Below are positions 17,749 through 27,563 of a DNA stretch of 64,000 bases, piece after piece. Position 1 is the stretch's first letter, and each line of letters begins with the position of its first letter. The stretch is from Cupriavidus pinatubonensis (lineage in GTDB: Bacteria; Pseudomonadota; Gammaproteobacteria; Burkholderiales; Burkholderiaceae): positions 62,001 through 126,000 of the forward strand of contig NZ_CP080769.1 in assembly GCF_019602855.1 (NCBI RefSeq). Direction: 5' to 3'. A program made the position numbers and the translations under genes. Under the pieces are notes generated by a model, which was not told the DNA's origin, did not search any database, and saw only the letters and a list, made by a program, of their open reading frames with translations.

Positions 17749-18004
17749 ACGTCGAGGCGCGGACCGACCGGCTCGGACCCTGCCCGAGTTGCGGAAGCGC
17801 GGCCTCGCGCACGAAGGCGCTGCACTGTCGGCGATCGAAGTCGGAACACTCACCGTAAAACTCGCGCCCGTCTTCGCCGACGATCGCAACGCTGATCAGC
17901 TGGCAGTCCAGAAAATCGGTGAACTCGGTATCGACGAAGTAGCGGATTTTCCAAAGGCTGCGCGGTGATTGGCTGCAGGGATTCGGCCAGGTGACCAACT
18001 GCAT
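17663..18004 (-). pseudogene. 3'-5' exonuclease-like fragment, C-terminus lost
   Basis: The block IRYFVDTEFTDFLDCQLISV, followed by VGEDGREFYGE, matches the first DEDD-type motif (DTEF) of small bacterial 3'-5' exoribonucleases, which normally reach about 170 residues with further acidic motifs and a closing H-x-D block. Here the sequence after LPQLGQ (near 17785) degenerates and no second or third catalytic motif follows. The start is uncertain; ATG 18004 is the nearest in frame. It follows hipA on the same strand by about 40 bases. Confidence 0.5.
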
Positions 18005-18044
18005 TTCGTTTAGCAACTTTCGGTAAGCTGCAGTGCGACCGCGC

Positions 18045-19283
18045 CTAGACTCCACGTTCGGTGCGCCGTCGGGTCGGCAACGGCGGTAATTCCGAATCAC
18101 GCACTATGAAGCGCTCAAGCTCTCGGATGTCTCGTTCGCAAACGCCGGACTCGAAAAAGACCTCGCGCCAGCCCGACACGGTCTCCACAATCTTCTCGAC
18201 TTCGGCGTGTGCCTCGGCAGGCGTGAGCATGAAGCGGCTGGCTTGCGAGAGGGCGTTTGCGAGCGTCGGATCCGTTCCGTGGTCGCCGACGATCAGTTGC
18301 TGATACGGAATCCCCTGCAACTGCGGCTGGACGTCATAGACCGGCGATAGCCGCCAGTTTTCCCCGCCGTGATGCAGGAAGGCGTGATTCTTGGCGTGGT
18401 CGTCGGTGTTCTCGATCAGGATGTTCAAGACCATGCGCCGGAACATCTGGAGACAGTCCTCAAGCGGCTCAGGTGAGTAGCGGCGCGCTACCTCCGCGAT
18501 GTCCGCGTAGGACATTTGTTCCTCCGGGATCCCTTCGGCAAGCAGCAACGTGCGCGCGCTCGCGAAGTGAATGCGGCCGCCGCCGCCCGGCTCCCGGTCA
18601 AAGCGCTTGACCAACAACGTGTTCTGGCGGCCCAACTGGACAAGCCGAGACTCGGGCGCGTCGATGCCGCAGGCCTGCGCCAGCACGAGTGAGGCATGCT
18701 CAATGGCGCAGAAGTCCACCTCATCGCCTTCGGCGGCGAACTTGGCGATCCACGAGCTGCCGTCATCATCAATAATCGCCTTCGGACGGGCGCCGCCGGC
18801 GGTGCCGCCCGGGCGCAGCAACTGGCGAAGACGATCATCGATAGGCAACTGCAGTTCGACGGCGCGCGCAGCTTCGATCAGGCCTGGCAAGTCACCGCGG
18901 TGAAATACGGGTGGATGGTTGACCTCGTAGGAATCCGCCGTCGAGGCGAACCCAAGCGCGCCAATCCGATCCTCGCCAGCCAAGGCCAGGTAGTCGATCG
19001 ATGCGCGCCGACGCGGATTGAAAGCCCGATCGATAACGCGCCGGCCCCAGCGGTCCGGTCCTGCATCTTCGAAGACCGGATGCAGCTCCAAGCCGGACGG
19101 CGCTGCATACTGGCCATTCCGGAGGGGCAAGTCGGGCGAGAGGGCGATAGCGTCTTTACGTCGCAGATAGTCCGGCGCATAAGAGAACAGGCACTGCCTA
19201 CCACCGATCAGATCCAGGCGCCCGCAGAGCACAGGTTCATGGCTGTGAGGCTGGTAGAGCCAGACGTACAGGTGGCCGGTCAT
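18045..19283 (-). CDS. hipA: HipA-type serine/threonine kinase toxin
   Basis: HipA kinases phosphorylate targets such as glutamyl-tRNA synthetase and induce persistence. Of about 412 residues, the N-terminal lobe starts GHLYVWLYQPHSHEPVLCG. Further on are the family blocks GGARPKAI (phosphate loop), SWIAKF (the ATP-binding lysine), LVKRFDRE, and the catalytic NTDDHAKNHAFL with SPVYDVQP as the metal-binding DFG equivalent. All are present, so the kinase should be active. ATG 19283 is chosen because it overlaps the hipB stop as ATGA; a GTG at 19295 is possible. The frame is intact, in contrast to the neighbours. Confidence 0.9.
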   Translation of the reverse strand: MTGHLYVWLYQPHSHEPVLCGRLDLIGGRQCLFSYAPDYLRRKDAIALSPDLPLRNGQYAAPSGLELHPVFEDAGPDRWGRRVIDRAFNPRRRASIDYLALAGEDRIGALGFASTADSYEVNHPPVFHRGDLPGLIEAARAVELQLPIDDRLRQLLRPGGTAGGARPKAIIDDDGSSWIAKFAAEGDEVDFCAIEHASLVLAQACGIDAPESRLVQLGRQNTLLVKRFDREPGGGGRIHFASARTLLLAEGIPEEQMSYADIAEVARRYSPEPLEDCLQMFRRMVLNILIENTDDHAKNHAFLHHGGENWRLSPVYDVQPQLQGIPYQQLIVGDHGTDPTLANALSQASRFMLTPAEAHAEVEKIVETVSGWREVFFESGVCERDIRELERFIVRDSELPPLPTRRRTERGV

Positions 19284-19627
19284 GATTTTTTCCACTGCGA
19301 CTGCGACGATTTGGTGGCCGCAGGCCGTTGAATACGGGTGATCTCAAGGTCGAGCGCGACCTCATCCGCGGCAGGATTCGCCACCTCCGGAAGCCATTTG
19401 AGACGGCCGACCAGCCATAGGGCCATTGCATAGACCGCGATCGACACTGTCGGGTCGCCTTGCTCCATCTTCCGTAGTGTCGGGACGGAGACCTGCATCC
19501 GCTCGGCGAACGCTGCCATGGTCTCTTTGCGCCGCTTGCGCGCAAGTCGCAGATTTTGGCCGAGCTGAATCAGCGACCGGCTAACCGGGCCTGGCAGGGT
19601 TGAAACAGCGCTGGCTTTTCTGGGCAT
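19280..19627 (-). CDS. hipB: HipB-type antitoxin, Xre-family regulator
   Basis: This protein of about 115 residues has a helix-turn-helix (LGQNLRLARKRRKETMAAFA, then MQVSVPTLRKMEQGDPTVSI) of the Xre type. It would neutralise HipA and repress the operon. It precedes hipA with a 4-base ATGA overlap, the usual coupling. ATG 19627 is preferred over an upstream TTG at 19648. The AT-rich stretch upstream (19628-19700) probably holds the autoregulated promoter, but I could not settle on clear operator repeats. Confidence 0.85.
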   Translation of the reverse strand: MPRKASAVSTLPGPVSRSLIQLGQNLRLARKRRKETMAAFAERMQVSVPTLRKMEQGDPTVSIAVYAMALWLVGRLKWLPEVANPAADEVALDLEITRIQRPAATKSSQSQWKKS

Positions 19628-19915
19628 GATGCAAACAATAATAGCCAAGTCTAAGTCAAACAGAACGTATTATTTGCTTTTTCAAAATTCGATGCGCCCG
19701 ATGCGCCACTTTTGCAGGGGCACATTTAACCATTGTATGTCTCGGGACAAGAGGTCCCTCGCTTAGGGATTCGTTTCAGGTCCCAGACGCTTGCACATCT
19801 CGTCGGCTTTGGGGTAATCGGCCTTTCCGTGAAAATTGATACGGTTAACGGGGCAATGTTCCGCTATATCAATGACTTGCGAAGATCCCCAGGGCGGTTT
19901 TTCCTATGCCGTAAG

Positions 19916-20445
19916 TCGTTGGCGGCATTGGAGATTTCGCTTCTCAGCGTATCAATCTGCACCGAAAGCACGATGACCCCGACCAGCATCTGGCGCTGGA
20001 CGAACCGATGACCATCGAGCCAGCCGACGTCGACCTGATCAAGCATTCGCCCTCCCGCCTTCCGGTCGGTGCCACACTCGCACGCGGTGAGATGCTCCGC
20101 TTGGCCTTGATGGCATCGGAGAATCGATCGGCCTCTGCATTGTCGCGCTCTATTGCCGGCGGGAAGTCAGCGTTCGTCGCGAAAATGAACGAGAAGGCCA
20201 GTGCGCTTGGCATGCATCACACCCGCTTTCAGGATCCGACGGGACTGTCGCCACACAAAGTATCTAGCGCGCGCGACCTTCTGAGAATGGCAGACGCCGC
20301 TTCGCACTACCCGTTGATTCGCAAGTTCACCACGCTTTCAAACCACCGCGTCGAAGTGGCTCGGCGTTCGCTGCGCTATCGCAATACCCTGTATGCCGAC
20401 GCGGAGAGGGCAGTCGTAGTAGTGGGAACGGGTTCTTCCATTTGA
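19916..20445 (+). pseudogene. pbpG: D-alanyl-D-alanine endopeptidase (PBP7/PbpG) fragment
   Basis: The frame includes LALDEPMTIEPADVDLIKHS, RLPVGATLARGEMLRLALMA, then SENRSA (the SxN motif of serine penicillin-binding proteins), and LGMHHTRFQDPTGLSPHKVS. These match the middle of PBP7-type periplasmic endopeptidases that cut peptidoglycan cross-links. The N-terminus with signal peptide and the SxxK active serine is missing, and the protein ends before the KTG motif. It is a dead internal fragment. The flanks 19628-19915 and 20446-20640 show no gene. Confidence 0.75.
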
Positions 20446-20642
20446 TGAGAGAGCTAGCATCGCCGCAGCTCACCTAGCTTCTCCAGGTATTGGGGCGTAA
20501 CGTCGCCCGTTACGTATCGGCCATCAAAACATGACGTCCTGAGCCCTTTGAGGGCCGGATTAAGATCGGTTACCGATCTACTGCGGCATCAACCGGTCGA
20601 TGCAACATCTAGAATCTGTGTGAGCAGTGGAGGTGTTGCAAA

Positions 20643-20824
20643 TGAAGCAGAGGCCGAGGATCTATTATTCCGAGGCGCAGAAGGCACTCATGTGGGATCG
20701 CTGGCGCAAGGGAGATACGATTCATGAGATCGCCAGGTTATTTGATCGCGGGCACTCTTCAGTCCAGAGGCACCCGTCCTGCGGACGACCGCTCATTCGG
20801 TCGGCTCGGCCGTCCAAGGCCTAG
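20643..20824 (+). mobile_element. IS30-family transposase, N-terminal fragment
   Basis: A GGAGG ribosome site precedes ATG 20643. The protein begins MKQRPRIYYSEAQKALMWDR and continues through IHEIARLFDRGHSSVQR, the N-terminal helix-turn-helix of IS30 transposases. After that (about 20773) the similarity ends and the frame reads unrelated residues. The catalytic DDE domain is missing. The fragment marks the boundary between the decayed plasmid block and the intact accessory genes. Confidence 0.7.
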
Positions 20825-20892
20825 GATGTGTTCTTCAGAAATTCCTGGCAACTTGGTATTTTTGTGGCTGCCAATACCCCGCCCCCAAGTGC

Positions 20893-21765
20893 TCAGCGGC
20901 TGCCCTCGAATTCCGCCACAATGGCGTCGATCATCGCCCGCACCCTGGCGGTGTGGCGCAGATCCTGATGTGTGACCAGCCATACCTCGTAGGGCTGTGC
21001 ACGCTCGCGTTTGGGCCAGATCCGCACCAGTCCGTCGCGCTCGGCCAGGTGCACCGGCACTTCGCCGATGGCAATGCCGGCCCGGATCGTGGCGCGCAGC
21101 ATCAGGCTAGAGTTGACCGCCGACACGAGCCGGCCTGTGTGGGTCGGCTCACCCACCAGCGTTGGAAGGCGGCTGCCGCTGGTGTGGGGCTGGTAGATGA
21201 CGAGGTCGTGCCCGGCGAAGCCGGTGCCGACGGCCGGTTCGCCGTGCCGCTTCAGGTATGTCCTCGATGCGTACAGTCCCACTGTCCAGCGGGCCAGCAG
21301 TCGGGCCGCCAGGTCGGGGTTCTCGGGCTTGATCGTGCGCACCGCGATATCCGCCTCGCGCCGGGCCAGGTTCATCATCTGGGTGGACGTGTTGAGCAGC
21401 ACCCGCACGTCCGGGTGCTCGGCGTGCAACCGCTCGATGGCCGGGATCAGGAACGCCAGCGCCAGCGTGTCGGTGGTGGTCACGCGCACCTCGCCTTCCA
21501 GACGGGTATCGATGCCCTGCGCCTGCCGAGCCAGTTCGTGGGCCGACTGCTCCATCTTCTCGGCGGACCTGAGCGCGTTCTCGCCCGCGCTGGTCAGCAC
21601 GTATCCATCGGAGGTGCGCAGGAACAGCGTGGCGCCCAGCGCGTGCTCTAGTGCGGCGATACGCCGGCCCACGGTGGCCTGGTCCATGTTGACTACCTTG
21701 GCAGCGCGCCGCAGAGTGCGCTCGCGCTGCACGGCGAGGAATACCCGTGTGTCGTTCCAGTTCAT
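20893..21765 (-). CDS. LysR-family transcriptional regulator
   Basis: About 290 residues. The N-terminal winged helix reads NWNDTRVFLAVQRERTLRRA, then MDQATVGRRIAALEHALGAT, with the effector domain after residue 90. ATG 21765 is taken as start, 11 bases after AAGG. It is divergent from the quinone oxidoreductase gene at 21942 with a 176-base gap, so that gene is its likely target. LysR proteins usually bind T-N11-A sites in such a gap. The inducer is unknown. Confidence 0.9.
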   Translation of the reverse strand: MNWNDTRVFLAVQRERTLRRAAKVVNMDQATVGRRIAALEHALGATLFLRTSDGYVLTSAGENALRSAEKMEQSAHELARQAQGIDTRLEGEVRVTTTDTLALAFLIPAIERLHAEHPDVRVLLNTSTQMMNLARREADIAVRTIKPENPDLAARLLARWTVGLYASRTYLKRHGEPAVGTGFAGHDLVIYQPHTSGSRLPTLVGEPTHTGRLVSAVNSSLMLRATIRAGIAIGEVPVHLAERDGLVRIWPKRERAQPYEVWLVTHQDLRHTARVRAMIDAIVAEFEGSR

Positions 21766-21941
21766 GTCGGATCGATCCTTGGGAGGAGGCAAATAAGGTG
21801 ATGCAAAAATGCATTGCTGAACGCGAATATATCAGCATGACTGCATCACGGCGCCGACCTACATTAAGGCCTTGGCACAGAAACCGGGCCGCGTATCGCC
21901 GAACTCCCCATCAGTCTCCGGCCCATCCAAAGGACATTCCC

Positions 21942-22928
21942 ATGAAAGCCATCGACTTCGAGGACTTCGGCGAGGCCGACGTTCTGCAACTGCGTGATCT
22001 GCCCGTGCCAGAAATGCGCCCGCAGGATCTGCTGGTGCGCACCCACGCCGCCGGCGTGAACCGCGCCGACATCATCCACCGCCGCGGCGGCTATGGGCGC
22101 GCAAGCTTTGGCGATTCCACGGTGATGGGCCTGGAGATCGCCGGCGAGGTGATCGCTGCCGGCGCAGCGGTGGCCGGCTTTGCGACTGGCGACCGCGTAA
22201 TGGGCATCGTGGGCGGCGGCGCCTATGCCGAGGTGGCGCGCATCGACTACCGGCAGGCCATGCGCATCCCCGACGGGCTTGACTACGTGCACGCCGCCGC
22301 GATTCCAGAGGTGTTTGTCACGGCGCACGAGGCGCTGCTGCACCTTGGTCGTCTGCAGGCTGGCGACAAGGTTCTGATCCACGCGGGCGCGAGCGGCGTG
22401 GGCTCGGCCGCTGTGCAATTAGCGCGTGCGGCGGGCGCGCGGGTCTTCGCCACGGCCAATAGCGGCAAGCTGCCGCGCGTTCGCGGCTTCGGCGCGGACG
22501 TGCTGATCGACTACAAGGCCGAGGATTTTGGCGAGGTGGTAAAGCGCGAAACCGGTGGCAAAGGCGTGGATGTGATCGTTGATTTCATCGGCGGTTCCTA
22601 CCTGGAACGAAACGTCCTGTCGCTGGCCAATGGCGGCCGGCTGGTGCAGGTCGGCCTGCTTGGCGGCGCAGAAGGTGCCAATCTGCCACTGGAGCGGCTG
22701 CTTTACGGCCATCTGCAGATCATCGGCACGGTGATGAAATCGCGTACGCCGGAGGTCAAGCGGCAGATGGTCGCGCGCTTCGCGCAGCGCTGGCTGCCGG
22801 GCTTTACCGAGAGCGGACTGGTGCCGGTGGTGGACAGCGTGTACCCGCTGGCTCAGGCCGCCGAAGCGCACCGGCGCATGGAGTCGAACCAAAGCGTGGG
22901 TAAGATAATCCTGTCGACCGGTGCATAG
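21942..22928 (+). CDS. NADPH:quinone oxidoreductase, zinc-independent MDR family
   Basis: This 328-residue medium-chain reductase carries the quinone-reductase signature HAGASGVGSAAVQLARAAGA (NADP-binding Rossmann motif) and an N-terminal GroES-like domain with AAGVNRADIIHRRGGYG. The cysteine and histidine zinc ligands of alcohol dehydrogenases are absent. It resembles the PIG3/QorA branch, which reduces quinones or enones in the cytosol. AAAGGAC lies 8 bases before ATG 21942. Regulation by the divergent LysR is likely. Confidence 0.88.
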   Translation: MKAIDFEDFGEADVLQLRDLPVPEMRPQDLLVRTHAAGVNRADIIHRRGGYGRASFGDSTVMGLEIAGEVIAAGAAVAGFATGDRVMGIVGGGAYAEVARIDYRQAMRIPDGLDYVHAAAIPEVFVTAHEALLHLGRLQAGDKVLIHAGASGVGSAAVQLARAAGARVFATANSGKLPRVRGFGADVLIDYKAEDFGEVVKRETGGKGVDVIVDFIGGSYLERNVLSLANGGRLVQVGLLGGAEGANLPLERLLYGHLQIIGTVMKSRTPEVKRQMVARFAQRWLPGFTESGLVPVVDSVYPLAQAAEAHRRMESNQSVGKIILSTGA

Positions 22929-23436
22929 TTGGATCACTACGTTGCCGGCAGGTGGAATACCACAGTGGATTTAGCCCGCTCGCTCAGGCCGCCTGGCCAA
23001 CTGGCGCTTGCGGACCGGGCCAGGCATGGTTTCCCTCGGCGGCCCGCGCGCCCGCAGTCGACGCGAGCGCATGCCCATCTTGTAAGCAATCCTTGCTTCC
23101 AAGATGGTCGAGGCAGTTGTGGGTGAAGAAAGGCATTCAGGTAGCGGAGGGGCGTTTGAATGTCCGTATGAGACTGCGGCTTAAAGTCCGTTGATGGCCG
23201 GGTGGGGCCCGACGCGGAGCACAACCGAGCGTTCCTTCTGGACCGGTGGGCGTAGGGCAGGAGATGGCTGAAGACTGCCACCGGCTTGCCATTGCGTTTG
23301 GGATGCAATCGGCCGTGCCTAGAGGCGTCCACCTAGTGCTGTCGAGGAGCGTGGGGGACTCAACGCACCCGCTCGTCGTTCCCGGCAAGCGGGTACTTTG
23401 TTGGGGGCGGCAACTGTGATTGCTGCGTGGGCGGGC
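22929..23436. other. Gene-free stretch
   Basis: About 500 bases in which no frame shows coding character or recognisable similarity on either strand. It contains an inverted pair around CTTGTAAGCAATCCTTG and CAAGATGG (23078-23108) that could be a weak terminator for the gene upstream. Nothing else is seen. Confidence 0.4.
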
Positions 23437-24294
23437 TTACTTCTGAGCGATCGGGCGCTTCAGCGACGGATCAGACACGGGGAAGGGCATATTGACCTGC
23501 AGCGTGAAATCGCCACCTTTGCCTGGATCCGCGCTATACACGACAACTAGGTAGGTGACGGTCTGCTTGATGTTCAGCGTCGTGGTCCGCGGACTCTGAC
23601 CAGCCTGGGCCTCAACACGCTGCTGATCGTCGCCCCTATAGGTCGCCAAACCCGGGTTGAACTTCGGCGCTGTCGCCGTGATATCGAGCTACTCACCGGC
23701 CTTCGCATCGAACACGTACAGCACCGGCGTCGCGTCCTTGGTGCTTGCGATCTTCCCATGGATAGCTGCACCGCGCGGCACCGTCGGGAAGCCCGTCGTC
23801 AGCCTGTTGCCGGTCTGCGTGGCCGATAAGGTCTGGTTTTGCGCCGCCGTTGTGGCTGGCCGGTTCGGCGCCGATGATGACGCCGTAGCGGACGAGGCTG
23901 TCGGGATGAAATCCACCTCTGGCAGCCCGGCGTGAGCGGTCTTCATAAGGGTAGATCATGGCCAACTGGTCGCGGGTCATAGCCATGTATTCGTGGCGAA
24001 TCTCAAAGTAGCTGACCAACTTCGTGAATGTCCCTTGGGCTGGATTCGAGATCCATTTGTTTGGCTCGCCGGTATGCCCCCTAAGCAAAACACTTCCATC
24101 ACTTTGCACGGATCCGGTGTAAGCGAGACCATTGCCTCGGTCCACCACCTCCAGCCCGGCCAAGGAAACTGTAGATTAACGGTGTGCATCACACGATACC
24201 TGCAATGGCAACCTGCGCAACGTTCAGCAGTTACGCCGGCCGCTATCCCCATGAGTTCAATTTGCTGGGGCGCGACGGGACTGTAGTCCGGCAT
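23437..24294 (-). pseudogene. Large secreted or lipoprotein-type gene remnant with two frameshifts and an amber codon
   Basis: The frame from ATG 24294 (MPDYSPVAPQQIELMGIAAG) shifts near 24170 to SDGSVLLRGHTGEPNKWISN and again near 23945 to a proline- and alanine-rich linker (TASSATASSSAPNRPATTAA). It then gives a beta-rich domain, ATPVLYVFDAKAGE-stop-LDITATAPKFN, with an in-frame TAG at 23689, and ends near LQVNMPFPVSDP. The final domain resembles bacterial pre-peptidase C-terminal (PPC-like) beta-sandwiches. The parent protein is not recognised. Confidence 0.5.
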
Positions 24295-24356
24295 GGCTAC
24301 CGAGGGATATCCTGTGCCTGAGAACTGGGGCAAGAGATGCCCGGACGGAGCCAAAA

Positions 24357-25466
24357 ATGAGCACGATTCGGTTGTTCCTTTGCGGTGATGTGATGACCGG
24401 GCGCGGCATCGACCAGATTCTGCCGTCGCCCGGCCAGCCAGGGCTGCATGAGTCGTTCGTCCGCTCGGCCCTCGACTACGTCGAGCTCGCCGAACGCCGT
24501 AGTGGGGCAATTGCACGGCCGGTACCGCCCGGATATATCTGGGGGGAGGCACTGTCCGAACTGGAGCGTCACCAGCCAGACGTAGGCATTGTCAATCTGG
24601 AAACCGCGGTTACCAGCAGCGATGACGCCTGGCCTGGCAAGGCTGTTCACTACAGAATGCATCCCGCAAATGTCATCTGTCTCGGCGCGGCAGGCGTGGA
24701 TTGTGCGGTGCTGGCGAACAATCACGTGCTGGACTGGGGGCGGGCGGGACTGGCACAAACACTGGCATCACTGCGGGCGGCCGGGATCGCCGTTGCAGGG
24801 GCAGGGCGCGATTCGCGAGAGGCTGCACTACCGGCCGTGCTCCCAGTTCCCCATGGTGGACGCATTCTGGTTTTTGCCTTCGCCATGACGAGTGCCGGCA
24901 CACCGTCCAACTGGGAAGCCACCGGCAACCGGTCAGGCGTTGCGCTGTTGCACGACTGCTCCGCGGCGAGCGTCGAGCGCCTTCGCGACCGGATCAGCGT
25001 GGAGCGCCGCAGCGGTGATGTGGTCGTCATGTCGATCCACTGGGGGCCGAACTGGGGCTACGAGGTGGATGCGGAGCGGCGCCGTTTCGCGCGAGCCCTG
25101 ATCGACCAAGCCAGCGTGGACGTCGTGCATGGCCATTCGTCGCACCACCCGATGGCCATCGAGCTGCATGGAGGCAAGCCGATCCTCTACGGCTGTGGGG
25201 ATTTCATCAACGATTACGAAGGAATCAGCGGCTACGAAACCTATCGTCCCGACCTCGCGCTGATGTATTTCGTGACGCTCGATCCCACTGGTGGCGGCCC
25301 GGTCCAACTCAGGCTGGTGGCTCTCATGCGCAAGCAGTTCCGTTTAGGCTATGCACCGGAATCAGACCTGGACTGGTTGCTGGCCATGCTGAGGCGGGAA
25401 GGGCGTTCGTCCGGGACCCACGCTGTACGCGCTGGTGAGCATGAGCTGCGGGTTTCGGCGGATTGA
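24357..25466 (+). CDS. CapA-family metallophosphatase-like protein
   Basis: This protein of 369 residues has the CapA/PgsA fold: FLCGDVMTGRGID near the N-terminus, then IVNLETAV, LANNHVLDWG, SIHWGPNWG and VVHGHSSHHP, the metal-binding blocks of the phosphoesterase-like superfamily. CapA proteins take part in poly-gamma-glutamate synthesis or transport, but many soluble homologues like this one lack a signal peptide or membrane anchor and have unknown substrates. No capB or capC is nearby, so a capsule role is unlikely. It stands alone, just after the broken gene on the other strand. Confidence 0.85.
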   Translation: MSTIRLFLCGDVMTGRGIDQILPSPGQPGLHESFVRSALDYVELAERRSGAIARPVPPGYIWGEALSELERHQPDVGIVNLETAVTSSDDAWPGKAVHYRMHPANVICLGAAGVDCAVLANNHVLDWGRAGLAQTLASLRAAGIAVAGAGRDSREAALPAVLPVPHGGRILVFAFAMTSAGTPSNWEATGNRSGVALLHDCSAASVERLRDRISVERRSGDVVVMSIHWGPNWGYEVDAERRRFARALIDQASVDVVHGHSSHHPMAIELHGGKPILYGCGDFINDYEGISGYETYRPDLALMYFVTLDPTGGGPVQLRLVALMRKQFRLGYAPESDLDWLLAMLRREGRSSGTHAVRAGEHELRVSAD

Positions 25467-25947
25467 GACGCCACGCCGGCTTGCACTACTCTCTGCAGTA
25501 GCACGGACACGACGGATGCTTGTTCGATGGGCTGAGCGGCCGATTAGTGAGGCCGATAACTCTCAGCTTTCAACGGCGAACGTCCCTGACGCAGTCCCAA
25601 GCCGCCGCTCGACCATGAATCCTGAAAGTCGGCTCCTGGCCGTCTTTGCCTGGCTACCCACCGCCAAGGTGCGGCTGTCTCAGACCCGCTTCGGCCAGTC
25701 AGCACTCGCTGCCATGGGCGTCCCTTGATGGAGTGCAACAGTCGTTCGCTGGGGGTATAGAAGAGCCACCCCATTGCTGGAGCGGCGTAGAAGTTCGTCA
25801 TTGTGCCGAGAGCGGTTGACGAACCGGAGAGAGAGATTGTGAATCTAGCCACTAACGCGCTAGCGGCTGTCGCGAAGTCGTTTCGAGCGTATTTGCGAAG
25901 CGCGGTATTGCGCCCCGCCTACTTCGAGCACGATGACAGGTAGGCGA
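25467..25947. other. Gene-free stretch
   Basis: About 480 bases between converging genes. Some frames are open but none has recognisable similarity, a ribosome binding site or sensible composition. I see nothing specific here. Confidence 0.35.
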
Positions 25948-26670
25948 TCAGAACGCCGCCTTTCCCACCGACGCGCCACCGTCAACGAATAACGTTTGTC
26001 CAGTGATAAAGCCCGCATCCTCGGACAGAAAGAATGCTAAAGCCGCAGCCAATTCCTCAGGCTTGCCAAACCGCTTCATCGGCACGAGCGAAAGAAAGCG
26101 CTGCTCCGCTTGGCTGCCCATGGGTGTGTTCTGCCGGAACAGTTCGGTTTCGGTGGGCCCAGGCGCGACGGAGTTGACAGTGATGCCCGTCTGCGCAAGC
26201 TCAAGCGCCCACGTGCGCGTAAAGCTCATCATCGCGGCTTTCGCCGCAGCGTAAGCCGTGCGGTTGGCCACGCCGAGAACGACAAGGCTGGAGAGATTGA
26301 CGATTCGCCCCCACCCTCGCTTCCGCATGCCGGGCAGCAGGGCTTGTACGGTCTGCACGGCAGAAGTGAGATTATGACGAAAAGACGCTTCGAGATCGTC
26401 GAGATCGATCGCTTCAACACCGGCCAGCCGGACGAACCCAGCGTTATTGACGACGCCATCGAAGGCGTAGCGCTCGGCCAGCCCCTCGAGCGCACGCGCG
26501 GTCGCATTTCGATCCGTCAGATCGACTGAAACCAGTGTGCCGGGAAAACTTGAATCGTCGGCGCCGCGTGCGAGACCGACGACCTGGTGGCCGTCGGCGG
26601 CGAGCCGGTTCGACAACGCACGCCCGATACCCTTGCTGGCGCCCGTTGCCAAGAATGTACGTTTGAACAT
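25948..26670 (-). CDS. Short-chain dehydrogenase/reductase
   Basis: Of 240 residues, with TGASKGIG (cofactor loop), NNAGFV, the serine of NLSSLV, and the catalytic Y-x3-K in AYAAAKAAMM. This is a classical FabG-like SDR acting on a hydroxy or keto substrate. The end GFITGQTLFVDGGASVG is typical. It lies 52 bases after the HD-domain gene on the same strand, and the two probably form an operon opposite the MocR regulator. The substrate is unknown. Confidence 0.9.
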   Translation of the reverse strand: MFKRTFLATGASKGIGRALSNRLAADGHQVVGLARGADDSSFPGTLVSVDLTDRNATARALEGLAERYAFDGVVNNAGFVRLAGVEAIDLDDLEASFRHNLTSAVQTVQALLPGMRKRGWGRIVNLSSLVVLGVANRTAYAAAKAAMMSFTRTWALELAQTGITVNSVAPGPTETELFRQNTPMGSQAEQRFLSLVPMKRFGKPEELAAALAFFLSEDAGFITGQTLFVDGGASVGKAAF

Positions 26671-26722
26671 CGGAAAATCCTGAAAGGCATAAGAGAGTTG
26701 GGCCGTATGGTCCGCAAGGACG

Positions 26723-27382
26723 TCAGCCCCAACGGGAATTCAAGATGATGCTGCACAAGTTCACGCGCTCGAAGCCTGGATCCTTGTACGCCAGAAAGTC
26801 GTCATTGAAGGTGCCGAACGTAGTGCCCGGGCGATGCTTCATGCCGTCGTAGAAGGCATCGATCATCTGCCCGGCGAAATCAGCACCGCGCGGATAGCCC
26901 GCGACCACCGCTGCACGCTGTTCCTCCGTAAGCGCATCGAAGCCTCGTCCCGCCACGTCCATTCCAGCCCCGGCTTGCACGAGCGCGATTTCACCATGCA
27001 TGTGCTCGGGAATGCCCGGCGTCGTATGGAGCGCCACAGCGGTCCACACTTTCGCGACGTCCGCCTCGTCAACATGATGGCTGCGCAGAAAATCGCGCGC
27101 GGCGTTGGCGCCGTCCACTTCGAAACGCAGTTCGCTTTCACGATAGGCCGACGTCAAACCGATATCGTGAAACATGGACGCAACGTAGAGCAGTTCCGGG
27201 TCGAAGGCGACGCCGTTTCGTTTTCCCAGCAGCGCGCCCCACAAGTAGACGCGTGTCGAGTGATTGAACAGCAGTTCGCTTTCGGTGTCGCGAATGAGCT
27301 GCGCGACCTCCCGCGCGAGCTGGCTGTCGGGAATGACGACGCCAGCCATGTCGTTCGCCGGCGCTGTTTCATCCTGCTTCAT
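26723..27382 (-). CDS. HD-domain protein, cytoplasmic
   Basis: About 219 residues. The metal-binding pattern H (NHSTRVYLWG), HD (MFHDIGLT) and a later H (VALHTTPGIPEH) marks an HD-domain hydrolase, a family including nucleotide and cyanamide hydrolases. ATG 27382 with AGGA just before it is the best start. It is clearly related to the exported protein at 30476 (shared EVDGANAAREFLRSH-type block and FYDGMKHRP-type tail). It likely shares a transcript with the SDR gene and is divergent from mocR. Confidence 0.85.
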   Translation of the reverse strand: MKQDETAPANDMAGVVIPDSQLAREVAQLIRDTESELLFNHSTRVYLWGALLGKRNGVAFDPELLYVASMFHDIGLTSAYRESELRFEVDGANAARDFLRSHHVDEADVAKVWTAVALHTTPGIPEHMHGEIALVQAGAGMDVAGRGFDALTEEQRAAVVAGYPRGADFAGQMIDAFYDGMKHRPGTTFGTFNDDFLAYKDPGFERVNLCSIILNSRWG

Positions 27383-27563
27383 CGGGTTCCTCGATCTGTA
27401 GATAGCGTGCGGTTTCTGCGACACACTTGACTTCCGGACCGCGCCGCGTGGTCCGCTGGTCCCGCATGGGAATTGTCTGGCGGCGCTACACAGAGAAAGT
27501 TACGCTTCCATTGGGTCATGGAATAGACCCAAGATCGAACAATCCGAATGTACTATCGCGTCC

